Assembly: GCF_015209505.1 (NCBI RefSeq)
Contig: NZ_JADEYC010000032.1
Location: 1 to 64,000, forward strand
DNA: 64,000 nucleotides
Reading direction: 5' to 3'
Source: Saccharopolyspora montiporae
Lineage (GTDB): Bacteria > Actinomycetota > Actinomycetes > Mycobacteriales > Pseudonocardiaceae
Shown one piece after another: positions 55,692 through 63,471 of this stretch. The notes beneath the pieces are model-generated. The model ran no database searches. It saw nothing but the letters and a program-made list of their open reading frames with translations, and was not told where the DNA came from. Numbering within the stretch: the first letter of the stretch is position 1; each line of letters begins with the position of its first letter. The translations under genes were made by a program, and so were the position numbers.

Positions 55692-56606
55692 GTGGCAGAC
55701 TCGCCGACGCCCAAGACACGCACCGTTGCCGATGAGGAACCCACCGTGACCAAGTCGCCAGGACCGAGCGTCCGCCGCCGCCAACTCGGGGCCATGCTGC
55801 GGCAGATCCGGCAGAGCGCGGGCAAGAGTCGCGAGGAAGCCGCCGGGTGGTTGGAGATCACCGTGCAGACGCTGAGCAAGGTGGAATTGGGGCGGCAGGC
55901 GATCAAGGGTCCGCACGTCCGGTTGCTGTGCCAGCTGTACGGCACCGATGCCGGAACGATGGACAACATGCTGCGGCTCGCCCAGGAGGCGAATCAGCGC
56001 GGCTGGTGGACGAGCTACCGGGACACCGTTCCCGAATGGTTCCGCCAGTTCGTCGGTTTCGAGTGCGACGCGTCGACGCTGTGGGAGTACCAGGCCGAAT
56101 TCGTTCCGGGCCTGCTGCAAACGCCCGCGTACGCCGAAGCGATCACCCGCGCAGCACGTCCGGACATCGGTGACACCGAGCTGGCGCGTGTCGTGCAGGT
56201 GCGCCGAGAGCGCCAAGAACAGTTCAACGCCGGAGACCCTGCCGAGCTGAACGCCTTCCTCAACGAGGCGATCCTTCGTCGCGTGGTCGGCAGCGCGGAA
56301 ACGATGCGGGAGCAGTTGGACCACCTCAGCGCCGCCTCGAAGTGGGATCATGTGTCGCTGCGCGTCGTTCCGTTCTCGGCCGGGGCGCACGCGGCGATGG
56401 CGGCATCGTTCGTCCTGATGCAGTTCCCCGAGGAAGAGGCTCCGGCCTTCGCCTACCTGGAGAACGACCGAGGTGCGGTGTACCAGGAAGATCCTGGCGA
56501 CGTGGAGCGCTATACCGTCATGATCGAGCAGCTCGACGGGCTGGCAGCGAGTGCGGACGACTCTCGGGTCATGCTCGACAAAGCTGCACGGTCACAGCAA
56601 GCGTGA
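55692..56606 (+). CDS. XRE-type regulator with DUF5753 domain (second copy)
   Basis: A 304-residue regulator. The helix-turn-helix is at about 30-85 (RRRQLGAMLRQIRQSAGKSREEAAGWLEITVQTLSKVELGRQAI). The DUF5753 domain follows: ANQRGWWTSYRDTVPEWFRQFVGFECDASTLWEYQAEFVPGLLQTPAYA. It is a paralogue of the protein at 14583 with the same architecture but a longer N-terminus. GTG 55692 is used; GTG 55746 is possible. A DUF397 gene follows 25 bases on. Autoregulation through the 30-bp palindrome is likely (inference). Confidence 0.92.
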   Translation: MADSPTPKTRTVADEEPTVTKSPGPSVRRRQLGAMLRQIRQSAGKSREEAAGWLEITVQTLSKVELGRQAIKGPHVRLLCQLYGTDAGTMDNMLRLAQEANQRGWWTSYRDTVPEWFRQFVGFECDASTLWEYQAEFVPGLLQTPAYAEAITRAARPDIGDTELARVVQVRRERQEQFNAGDPAELNAFLNEAILRRVVGSAETMREQLDHLSAASKWDHVSLRVVPFSAGAHAAMAASFVLMQFPEEEAPAFAYLENDRGAVYQEDPGDVERYTVMIEQLDGLAASADDSRVMLDKAARSQQA

Positions 56607-56631
56607 AACGAGCACAACGAAGGGGGCCACG

Positions 56632-56850
56632 ATGCCCAGCACCCCCGCATTCGGACAGTGGCGCAAGTCCAGCCGCAGCAACGGCCAAGGCGGTCAGTGC
56701 GTCGAGGTCGGCTTCACCGCCGATGGCGCGCTGGCCGGTATCCGGGACACGAAGGAGGCCGGCGACCCGGACCGCGGCACGCTCGCGGTGTCGCGGTCGT
56801 CGTTCAGGTCGTTCCTGGACGCGGTCCGGCGCGGCGACGTCGCCCGCTGA
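56632..56850 (+). CDS. DUF397 small protein (second copy)
   Basis: A 72-residue protein with the DUF397 pattern FGQWRKSSRSNGQGGQCVEVGF, GIRDTKEAGDPDRGTLAVS and a final SFRSFLDAVRRGD. It is the partner of the DUF5753 regulator at 55692 by position and family. GAAGGGGG precedes ATG 56632. Compared with the first copy at 15432 it has the more usual SSRSN motif near the N-terminus. Confidence 0.93.
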   Translation: MPSTPAFGQWRKSSRSNGQGGQCVEVGFTADGALAGIRDTKEAGDPDRGTLAVSRSSFRSFLDAVRRGDVAR

Positions 56851-56873
56851 TCTGCCGGGACCGCCCGAAAAGT

Positions 56874-56914
56874 GCCCCCGGGTTCCGCGAAGGTCGTTCC
56901 GCGGAGCCCGGGGC
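56874..56914. terminator. hairpin between DUF397 gene and tRNA
   Basis: GCCCCCGGGTTCCGCG at 56874-56889 pairs with 56900-56914 with one bulged C and one G-U pair. It lies between the plus-strand DUF397 gene and the minus-strand tRNA, so it can serve both. Confidence 0.6.
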
Positions 56915-56921
56915 GTGCTGC

Positions 56922-56998
56922 TGGTGGGGTCGATGAGATTCGAACTCACACTGCCTAGGACCTAAACCTAGTGCCTCTGCCGATTGGGCTACGACCCC
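56922..56998 (-). tRNA. tRNA with anticodon UAG (Leu by anticodon), short variable region
   Basis: On the minus strand a full cloverleaf of 74 bases plus encoded CCA is found. Acceptor GGGGTCG pairs perfectly with CGACCCC. The D-arm is GCC with an 11-base loop and GGC; the anticodon stem is CTAGG/CCTAG with loop TTTAGGT (anticodon UAG, codon CUA); the T-arm is GTGAG-TTCGAAT-CTCAT. The variable region is only 5 bases (GCAGT), whereas leucine tRNAs normally carry a long variable arm. The three-pair D-stem is Leu/Ser-like. Isotype by anticodon is Leu; identity is uncertain. Confidence 0.8.
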
Positions 56999-57153
56999 GC
57001 GAGGCGGACGAGCGCCCCGCGCCGACAGCGTATCGATCGGGACCGCCCGGGCGGCATCCGCACCGCCGGGCGCGACACGGCGAACCGCCGCTGCGACCCC
57101 GCCCGCCCGGTGCTCTACGGTTGTCGGCAGCCAGGTGAACGTGAGGAGGACAC

Positions 57154-57375
57154 GTGGCACGTGATCCCGACGCCATTGAGCGCGATATCGAGCAGGCGCG
57201 CACCGCGCTGGCTTCCACGCTGGACGAGCTCAGCGTCAAGGCGCACCCCCAGCGGTTCGTCGAGCAGGGCAAGGCGAGCGTGCAGGACAAGCTCAACGAC
57301 CCCCGGGTGCGCTACGCGCTGATCGGGGTCGGTGCGCTGGTCACCGTGGTGGTCGTGCGCAAGCTGTTCCGCTGA
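57154..57375 (+). CDS. DUF3618 small membrane protein
   Basis: A 73-residue protein: RDPDAIERDIEQARTALASTLDELSVKAHPQRFVEQGK is the DUF3618 core, followed by one C-terminal transmembrane helix, YALIGVGALVTVVVVRKLF. Function unknown; family members are common in actinobacteria and often neighbour membrane or stress genes (in mycobacteria Rv2520c, next to bcp). GAGGAGG precedes GTG 57154. Ends at a strong hairpin. Confidence 0.88.
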   Translation: MARDPDAIERDIEQARTALASTLDELSVKAHPQRFVEQGKASVQDKLNDPRVRYALIGVGALVTVVVVRKLFR

Positions 57376-57381
57376 GACCGC

Positions 57382-57414
57382 CCGCGGCCTCCGGGTGCTG
57401 CCCGGAGGCCGCGG
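57382..57414. terminator. bidirectional hairpin, DUF3618 / MOSC genes
   Basis: A perfect 14-bp stem, CCGCGGCCTCCGGG at 57382-57395 with its complement at 57401-57414 and a 5-base loop, in the 43-base gap between convergent genes. Confidence 0.82.
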
Positions 57415-57418
57415 CCGC

Positions 57419-58138
57419 TCACCCCGGCTCGACCTCGACCTCGTCGCCCTCGGTCACCTCGCCGGCCCGCGTGACGCGCACGATCACGCCGAACTTGTTC
57501 TCGTGCTCGTCGATCAGGTGCTTCTGCAACTGCGGCCACCGCTGGCCGCCGAACGCGTCCCAACTGGGCACCGCGCACCGGATGCACGGGCCCGCGTGTT
57601 CGCCGACCACCTCGAACCGGACCGCACCGGCCCGCAGCACGGTCCCCGGCTCCCACCGCTCCTCGGCGAAGGCCGGCAACCCGGTGCGCAGGTGCAGATT
57701 CGTGCGGAACCGGGCCAGATCCACCTCCGCGCCCAGCTCGGCGCCCAGCGCGCGCAGCGACTCCTCGAAGGTGACCAGCACCGTCGGCCCGCGGTCCTGC
57801 TGCCCGTCCGCGGTACGCAGGCTCAACGGGATCTCCAGCGACTCCGCCAGCACCGCGGGCAGCTGCGGATCCCGCCACGGCAGCTCCGCACCCGCCGGCG
57901 AACGCAGCACCGGCGGCGCGTCCGGATCCGGATCGTCCCCGCAGGACGCCGACCAGCTCAGCATGTCGGGGTTCTGCCGGACGGTCAGCACGTTCCCGCT
58001 GCGTTCCGGCCGGCCGTCCAGCAGCACGTGTGCGCGGTCCCCGGCCATGCCGCGCTCGTCGAACCGCGCGGCGCGCACCCGCTGCCCGCGCAGCGACTTC
58101 ACCGGCCACCTGTGCAGACTCGCCACATTCCCGAGCAT
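57419..58138 (-). CDS. MOSC domain-containing protein
   Basis: A 239-residue protein with an N-terminal beta-barrel domain (VASLHRWPVKSLRGQRVRAARFDERGMAGDRAHVLLD) and a C-terminal MOSC domain. The MOSC Cys lies in GEHAGPCIRCAVPSWDAFGG, with RFRTNLHLRTG before it. MOSC proteins bind molybdenum cofactor and take part in oxime/hydroxylamine reduction or sulfur transfer. It lies near molybdenum hydroxylase genes (59.4-64 kb), which may be relevant. ATG 58138. Confidence 0.9.
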   Translation of the reverse strand: MLGNVASLHRWPVKSLRGQRVRAARFDERGMAGDRAHVLLDGRPERSGNVLTVRQNPDMLSWSASCGDDPDPDAPPVLRSPAGAELPWRDPQLPAVLAESLEIPLSLRTADGQQDRGPTVLVTFEESLRALGAELGAEVDLARFRTNLHLRTGLPAFAEERWEPGTVLRAGAVRFEVVGEHAGPCIRCAVPSWDAFGGQRWPQLQKHLIDEHENKFGVIVRVTRAGEVTEGDEVEVEPG

Positions 58139-58178
58139 CGCGGCCTCCGGACCTGGGGGAGTGCTTTGGAACCCGGCG

Positions 58179-58227
58179 GTGCGGGCTGCGTGCCGGGTGG
58201 GAGCGGCTGCCGCCGCTTGGGAAACGA
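58179..58227 (+). repeat. 49-bp intergenic repeat, copy 1
   Basis: This stretch, upstream of the MOSC gene, recurs in inverted orientation at 60510-60558. The 22-base core 58202-58223 (AGCGGCTGCCGCCGCTTGGG and two As) is identical in both copies, and the flanks agree at most positions. AGCGGC-TGCC-GCCGCT forms a small perfect hairpin. It has the look of a dispersed palindromic element. Confidence 0.75.
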
Positions 58228-58270
58228 CCCTAGCCCGCTGCGCTGCGCCGCGGTATCCGCCGGTGCGGGT

Positions 58271-58918
58271 TCAGGCACCCAGCAGCGGCAGCAGGCCCTC
58301 GTTGAGCAGCCGGTCCACGAATCCGGTGTCCAGCGGATCGTCGGTGAGCATCAGCCGGTAGATCAGCCCCGCACCGGCCAGCTCCACCACGGTGTCGATC
58401 GGCACGTCTGCGCGGATCTCGCCGCGCGCGATACCGCGCTCGATGATCCGGCGCAGCATGTCGCGCTGCGGCAGCAGGAACGACTCGCGGAAGGACGCCG
58501 CCAGCTCCGGTTCGTGCGGCAGCTCACCCACCAGCGCCTGCGCCGCCTTGCCCACCGGTCCGGTCAGGAACGTCGCGAACGAGCGCAGGAACTCGCCGAG
58601 ATCGAGCCGGACCGACCCGTTGTCCGGTTCGACGATGCTGCGCTGCACCAGCTCGTTGCAGGTGTCGATCACCAGGTCGAGCTTGGAGTCCCAGCGGCGG
58701 TAGATCGTGGCCTTGCCGGCCCGAGCGTGCGCGGCGACGGCATCCATCGTCAGCGCGCGGTAGCCCACGTCGGCCAGCACTTCCATCGCGGCTTCGCGCA
58801 GCGCGGCGTCCCGGCTCGCGTCCCGCGGCCTTCCCCGGCCCGCTCCTGTCGACTGGCCCGGTTCGACGCTGGTCACCGGCGACTCCTCCCCGCGCGCACC
58901 GCCCATCGGCACCTCCAC
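58271..58918 (-). CDS. TetR/AcrR family regulator
   Basis: A 215-residue repressor. After a flexible N-terminus with RGRPRDASRD, the helix-turn-helix is LREAAMEVLADVGYRALTMDAVAAHARAGKATIYRRWDSKLDLV, a typical TetR_N domain with the TIYRRW signature. The C-terminal domain has IERGIARGEIRADVPIDTVVELAGAGLIYRLML. No adjacent divergent target is obvious. GTG 58918; ATG 58906 is another candidate. Confidence 0.9.
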   Translation of the reverse strand: MEVPMGGARGEESPVTSVEPGQSTGAGRGRPRDASRDAALREAAMEVLADVGYRALTMDAVAAHARAGKATIYRRWDSKLDLVIDTCNELVQRSIVEPDNGSVRLDLGEFLRSFATFLTGPVGKAAQALVGELPHEPELAASFRESFLLPQRDMLRRIIERGIARGEIRADVPIDTVVELAGAGLIYRLMLTDDPLDTGFVDRLLNEGLLPLLGA

Positions 58919-58964
58919 GCGGACATCCTATGAACAGCGGGCGGCCCCGGCTCGCCGCCGGGCG

Positions 58965-59282
58965 TCACTGCGGCGCGGCCGGTCCCCCCGCGGCGGCGGC
59001 ACCCGTGGCGGCCGCGGCGGCCTGCGCGGTGGCCTCGTCGGACAGTCCGTGCCGGGCCTGCAGGTAGGCGGTGGTGAAGGCGAAACCGTCCCCGTCGAGC
59101 AGGTGGATCACCACCCGCCCCACCGCGCTCGGTGCGAGCTCCTCGATCAGCTGTTCCGCCTTGTCCCGGGCCGCGATCAGGCCGGGCGCGCGCTCGGTGC
59201 GCGCATCGGTGTCCGATGTCACGGTGATCAGCCAGTCCTCACCGTCGGGCACGTAGTTCGCGGTGATGTGTCCGCTAGCCAT
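58965..59282 (-). CDS. hypothetical protein, Ala-rich C-terminus
   Basis: A 105-residue protein. The first 75 residues (ITANYVPDGEDWLITVTSDTDARTERAPGLIAARDKAEQLIEEL) look like a small alpha-beta domain of the HicB-like or dsRBD-like kind, with VIHLLDGDGFAFTTAYL after it; the last 25 are Ala/Gly-rich. I do not assign a function. ATG 59282 is preceded by GGAGGC. It is the last gene of the minus-strand run that begins with xanthine dehydrogenase. Confidence 0.7.
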   Translation of the reverse strand: MASGHITANYVPDGEDWLITVTSDTDARTERAPGLIAARDKAEQLIEELAPSAVGRVVIHLLDGDGFAFTTAYLQARHGLSDEATAQAAAAATGAAAAGGPAAPQ

Positions 59283-59398
59283 TAACTGCCTCCGCCTCCG
59301 GCATGCTCGGCGATCGTGCGACGCCTGCGATCGTGGTGCGACGCGGCATCCGATGCGCAACGGTTGCGGGCCGGTCAGCCCATACGTGGCCGCCGACT

Positions 59399-59980
59399 CT
59401 ACGGGGTGACCTCGTCGAGGTCTCCCGGCTGGTCAACATCGAATCCTTCCGATACATCATCGCAGCCGACCAGGGTGACCTCGCGCTCGCGCAGGTACCC
59501 GCGGGCGCCCGCGTCCCCGGTCGCCGCCGCGCGCACGCCCGGCCAGTGCCGGGCGCCCAGCAGCACCGGATGCCCGCGCATCCCCGCGTACGAGGCCGCG
59601 GCCAGCGAGTCCGGCCCCGCGTGCGCGCGCAACCGGCGCACTGCCGCCGACGTCACACCCGGCATGTCCACCGGCAGCACCACCGCGGCCGCGCACGAGG
59701 TCTCGGCCAGCCGGTCCAGCCCGGCGCGCAGCGAGGAACCCATCCCGCTCGGCCACAGCCGGTTGTGCACGATCACGGCGCCGGGCAGCTGCGCGCGGTC
59801 GAGCACCTCGTCCGCCGACGCGCCGAGCACCACCGCGACGGGTGCGCAGCCGCCGTCGGCCAGCACGGCCAGCGCGCGGTCCACCAGCAGCGATCCGCGG
59901 TGCTCGACCAGGGCCTTGGGCATGCCGAACCGCCTGCCCGCGCCTGCGGCGAGCACGATCCCCGCGACCTCGGTCCGCAC
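59399..59980 (-). CDS. MocA-like nucleotidyltransferase (molybdenum cofactor cytidylyltransferase)
   Basis: A 193-residue NTP-transferase. VAGIVLAAGAGRRFGMPKALVEHRG is the nucleotide-binding loop, AAVVLPVDMPGVTSAAVRRL holds the metal-binding Asp, and AASYAGMRGHPVLLGARHW is characteristic of MocA/MobA-like proteins. It would transfer CMP or GMP to molybdopterin for the xanthine dehydrogenase-type hydroxylase encoded upstream. GGGAGG precedes GTG 59980. Confidence 0.87.
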   Translation of the reverse strand: MRTEVAGIVLAAGAGRRFGMPKALVEHRGSLLVDRALAVLADGGCAPVAVVLGASADEVLDRAQLPGAVIVHNRLWPSGMGSSLRAGLDRLAETSCAAAVVLPVDMPGVTSAAVRRLRAHAGPDSLAAASYAGMRGHPVLLGARHWPGVRAAATGDAGARGYLREREVTLVGCDDVSEGFDVDQPGDLDEVTP

Positions 59981-60021
59981 GATGCCTCCCACCGCCGAAC
60001 CTACCCGCCGCGAGCGCGGGA

Positions 60022-60513
60022 TCAGTAGTCGATGCGGTCCGGTTTGGCCGACCACGCCGCGAACGGTGCGGTGCGGTCCGGCGTGACCACCTGGTGCTGC
60101 GGGGCGGGCGCCGGGGCGTCCGGATCGCGGAACGCCTCGTGGAAGGCGCGGTCGTCGAACCCGGCGGCCGCGGCGTCGTGCCGGTCGGCGCCGTAGAGCA
60201 CCCGGTCCAACCGCGCCCACATGGCCGCGGCCCGGCACATCGGGCACGGTTCGCACGAGCTCACCAGCACCGCCCCGGCCAGCTCGAACTCGCCGAGCTC
60301 GCGGCAAGCGGCCCGGATCGCGGACACCTCGGCGTGCGCGGTGGGATCGGTATCCAAGGTGACCCGGTTGATGCCGGTGGCCACGACCTCGTCCCCGCGC
60401 ACCACCAGCGCAGCGAACGGTCCGCCGCCCTCGGCGACGCTCTTCTCGGCGAGGCGAACGGCCAGCCGCATGAATTCCTGCTCCTGCTGCACGGCGCTCC
60501 TAGTGTTGTTCAT
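60022..60513 (-). CDS. nucleoside/guanine deaminase
   Basis: A 163-residue member of the cytidine deaminase-like fold. Zinc ligands and the catalytic Glu are in TAHAEVSAIRAAC and SSCEPCPMCRAAAMWARL. GGGPFAALVVRGDEVVATGINRV and the C-terminal RDPDAPAPAPQHQVV fit guanine deaminases (GuaD-like), which turn guanine into xanthine; adenosine tRNA deaminase is less likely given the context. Located between xanthine dehydrogenase and MocA-like genes, so it would feed xanthine to the dehydrogenase. ATG 60513 overlaps the 49-bp repeat. Confidence 0.88.
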   Translation of the reverse strand: MNNTRSAVQQEQEFMRLAVRLAEKSVAEGGGPFAALVVRGDEVVATGINRVTLDTDPTAHAEVSAIRAACRELGEFELAGAVLVSSCEPCPMCRAAAMWARLDRVLYGADRHDAAAAGFDDRAFHEAFRDPDAPAPAPQHQVVTPDRTAPFAAWSAKPDRIDY

Positions 60514-60558
60514 TTCCCAAGCGGCGGCAGCCGCTTCCACGGGGCACGCACCCTGCAC
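60510..60558 (-). repeat. 49-bp intergenic repeat, copy 2 (inverted)
   Basis: The inverted partner of 58179-58227. The 22-base identical core is at 60514-60535. This copy runs into the start of the deaminase gene and includes its ATG (60511-60513), so the element may influence translation initiation there. Confidence 0.75.
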
Positions 60559-60655
60559 CGCCGCGGGTCACCTCGCCTCGGGAGGACAGCTCCAGCGCGA
60601 TGTCTCGACATACCTGAGTCGGCGCTCCCGGACCGAGCCGGCGCCCGAGGTTCCG

Positions 60656-62998
60656 CTACCCGCATCGCTGCGCAAGTCCTGGGGAAACGTCTCCTATCGC
60701 GATGTGTTCGGGGGCCACCGGGGTGTGCGCCAATTCCAGCCCGGTGGCCTGCCGGATGGCGGACACCACGGCGGGCGTCGTGGAGATCGTGGGCGGTTCG
60801 CCGACTCCGCGCACGCCGTACGGCGCGTTCGGATCGGCGCGCTCCAGCAGGTCGATCTCCACCGGCGGCATGTCCAGGATCGTCGGGATGAGGTAGTCGG
60901 TGAACGACGGATTGCGGATCATTCCGCCGCTGACCTGCACCTCCTCCATCACGGCCAGGCCGAGGCCCTGCGCCGAACCGCCCTGCACCTGCCCGCGCAC
61001 CGAGTCCGGGTTGATCGCCTTGCCCACGTCCTGCGCGCAGGCCAGCTGCACCACCTTGACCAGCCCGAGCTCGGTGTCCACGTCCACCACGGCGCGGTGC
61101 GCGGAGAACGCGTGCTGCACCTGCACCCGCTCGCTGCGGCCGTCCTCGTCCATCGGGAAGGTGGGGCGGTGGTGGTAGCGCCGGGTGCGCTCGATCACCT
61201 CGTCGCCGAGCACCTCGGCGAGCTCGCCCAGCACACCGCCGCCGTCGCTGACCAGCTTGCCGCCCTCCAGCGACAGCCCCTCCGCCGGGACGTCGAACAG
61301 CTCCCCGGCCCGCTCGAACAGCGCCTCGCGCACCGCTTGGCACGCCAGCTGCACCGCACCGCCGGTGACGTAGGTCTGCCGCGAGGCCGAACTTGACCCG
61401 GCCGGACCCACGCTCGTGTCGTTCGGGTGCACCGCGACCCGCTGCACGCCGAGCTCGCTGCGCGCGATCTGCTGCTGCACCGTCACCACGCCCTGGCCGA
61501 CCTCGGCAGCCGCGGTGTGCACGAGGGCGGCGGGCTCGCCACCGACCACCTGCAGGCCGACCCGCGCGGTGGAGAAGTCGTCGGCGCCCTCGGCGTAGCA
61601 GATGTTCTTGATGGTCACGCCGTACCCGACGCCGCGCACCACGCCTTCGCCGTGCGTGGTGTTCGACGCCCCGCCCGGCAGTTCGCGCACGTCCACCGGG
61701 CCGCCGCTCCGGTGCGGGGCGCTGCGCTCGTCCGGCATCGGCAGATCGCGCACCCGCTGCAGCAGTTCGGCCACCGGCGCCGGGTAGTCCAGCCGCTGCC
61801 CGGTGGGGATGGTGCCGCCCTGCGCGATCGCGTTGCGCACCCGAAGCTCCACCGGATCCAGCTGCAGCGCGGCGGCGAGCTTGTCCATCTGCGACTCGTA
61901 GGCGAATGTCGGCTGCACCGCGCCGAGTCCGCGCATCGCTCCGCACGGCGGGTTGTTCGTGTACAGGCCCCAGCCCTCGACCTGCACGTTCGGCACCTCG
62001 TAGGGCCCCACGCCGAGCGTCGTGCCGTTGCCGACCACGACCGGTGTCTTGGACGCGTAAGCCCCGCCGTCGAAGTACTGCCGCGCCTTGACGTAGACCA
62101 GCCGGCCGTCGCGGGTGGCGCCGTGCTCGTAGTACATCGTGGCCGGATGCCGGTGCACGTGGCCGTAGAACGACTCCTCGCGGCCGTAGACCATCTTCAC
62201 CGGCCGCCCGGTGCGCAGCGCCAGCATGCACACGTGCACCTGGATCGACAGGTCCTCGCGGCCGCCGAACGCACCGCCCACTCCGGACATCGTCATCCGC
62301 ACCAGCTCCGGGTCCAGCCCCAGCGAGGCCGCGGTCTGCGCCCGGTCGCTGTGCAGGTCCTGGGTCGCCAGGTACAGGTCCACGCCGCCGTCCTCGGCCG
62401 GGATCGCCAACCCGGACTCCGGGCCGAGGAACGCCTGGTCCTGCATGCCCACGGTGTACGTGCCGGACACCACCACGTCCGCGGCCGCGTCCGGATCGCC
62501 GCGCACCACGCGCTGGTGGCGCACCACGTTGCCGTCCGGGTGCAGCCGCGGCAGCGACTCGTCGTGCGCGGCGCGCTGCGGATCGGTCACCGGTTCCAGC
62601 ACCGCGTAGTCGACCTCGATGCGGTCGGCGGCGCGCCGCGCCGTCTCCGGGTGGTCGGCGGCCACCAGCGCCACCGGTTCGCCGCGGAAGCGCACCAGGT
62701 CCTCGGCCAGCACCGGCTGGTCGACGTGCTTGAGCCCGTACCGGTTGCGGCCGGGCACGTCCTCGTGCGTGAGCACCGCGTGCACGCCCGGGACCTGCAG
62801 CGCCGCCGTGATGTCGATACCGCGGATCCGCGCGTGCGGGTGCGGGCTGCGCAGCGTCGCGCCCCACAGCATGTCCTCCGCCCACAGGTCCGAGGAGTAG
62901 GCGAACTCCCCGCGCACCTTGAGCACCCCGTCCGGGCGCAGCGCCGATGCGCCGATCCCGCCGGTGGCGGTGTCCGCCAGCTCGCGCGGCGTGCTCAT
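60656..62998 (-). CDS. xanthine dehydrogenase, molybdopterin-binding subunit
   Basis: A 780-residue subunit of a molybdenum hydroxylase. Aldehyde-oxidase N-terminal domain: GGIGASALRPDGVLKVRGEFAYSSDL. Mo-cofactor contacts: GVGGAFGGREDLSIQ, YTNNPPCGAMRGLGAVQP, AAAEVGQGVVTVQQQIA and GPAGSSSASRQTYVTGGAV. The catalytic Glu is in GVRGVGEPPTIST near the C-terminus. The subunit hydroxylates xanthine or another N-heterocycle. Its ATG overlaps the stop of the iron-sulfur subunit. The order FAD, FeS, Mo subunit is kept. Confidence 0.93.
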   Translation of the reverse strand: MSTPRELADTATGGIGASALRPDGVLKVRGEFAYSSDLWAEDMLWGATLRSPHPHARIRGIDITAALQVPGVHAVLTHEDVPGRNRYGLKHVDQPVLAEDLVRFRGEPVALVAADHPETARRAADRIEVDYAVLEPVTDPQRAAHDESLPRLHPDGNVVRHQRVVRGDPDAAADVVVSGTYTVGMQDQAFLGPESGLAIPAEDGGVDLYLATQDLHSDRAQTAASLGLDPELVRMTMSGVGGAFGGREDLSIQVHVCMLALRTGRPVKMVYGREESFYGHVHRHPATMYYEHGATRDGRLVYVKARQYFDGGAYASKTPVVVGNGTTLGVGPYEVPNVQVEGWGLYTNNPPCGAMRGLGAVQPTFAYESQMDKLAAALQLDPVELRVRNAIAQGGTIPTGQRLDYPAPVAELLQRVRDLPMPDERSAPHRSGGPVDVRELPGGASNTTHGEGVVRGVGYGVTIKNICYAEGADDFSTARVGLQVVGGEPAALVHTAAAEVGQGVVTVQQQIARSELGVQRVAVHPNDTSVGPAGSSSASRQTYVTGGAVQLACQAVREALFERAGELFDVPAEGLSLEGGKLVSDGGGVLGELAEVLGDEVIERTRRYHHRPTFPMDEDGRSERVQVQHAFSAHRAVVDVDTELGLVKVVQLACAQDVGKAINPDSVRGQVQGGSAQGLGLAVMEEVQVSGGMIRNPSFTDYLIPTILDMPPVEIDLLERADPNAPYGVRGVGEPPTISTTPAVVSAIRQATGLELAHTPVAPEHIAIGDVSPGLAQRCG

Positions 62999-63471
62999 GC
63001 CGGCACCTCCCCGTCCTGCCCGGCCGCGAGGTGCACCGCGTCCACGATCTTCTGGTAGCCGGTGCAGCGGCACAGGTTCCCGGCCAGCGCCTCGCGGATC
63101 TCCGCGTCGTTCGGCGCCGGGTTGTGCCGCAGCAGGTCATGCGTCTGCACGATCAGCCCCGGGGTGCAGAAGCCGCACTGCACCGCACCGGTCCGCACGA
63201 ACGCCTCCTGCACCGGGTCGAGCTGCTCGCCGTCGGCGATGCCCTCCACGGTGCGGACCCGCCTGCCCTCGGCCTGCCCCGCGGCCACCAGGCAGGAGCA
63301 GACCGGCACGTCGTCCAGGTAGACCGTGCACGAACCGCATTCGCCCTGCTCACAGGCGTTCTTCGAGCCCGGCAGGCCGAGGCGTTCGCGCAGCACGTGC
63401 AGCAGGCTCTCGGCTTCCCACACGTCGTCGGCCTCGCGCTGCTGGCCGTTCACGGTGCATGTCAGGCGCAT
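62995..63471 (-). CDS. xanthine dehydrogenase, 2Fe-2S subunit
   Basis: A 158-residue protein with two [2Fe-2S] clusters. The first cluster is bound by CEQGECGSC with VCSC; the second by QCGFCTPG and CRCTGY. It links the molybdenum and FAD subunits in electron transfer. Length is typical for a separate small subunit. It overlaps the FAD subunit gene upstream (by about 10 bases) and the Mo subunit gene downstream (ATGA). Confidence 0.95.
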   Translation of the reverse strand: MRLTCTVNGQQREADDVWEAESLLHVLRERLGLPGSKNACEQGECGSCTVYLDDVPVCSCLVAAGQAEGRRVRTVEGIADGEQLDPVQEAFVRTGAVQCGFCTPGLIVQTHDLLRHNPAPNDAEIREALAGNLCRCTGYQKIVDAVHLAAGQDGEVPA

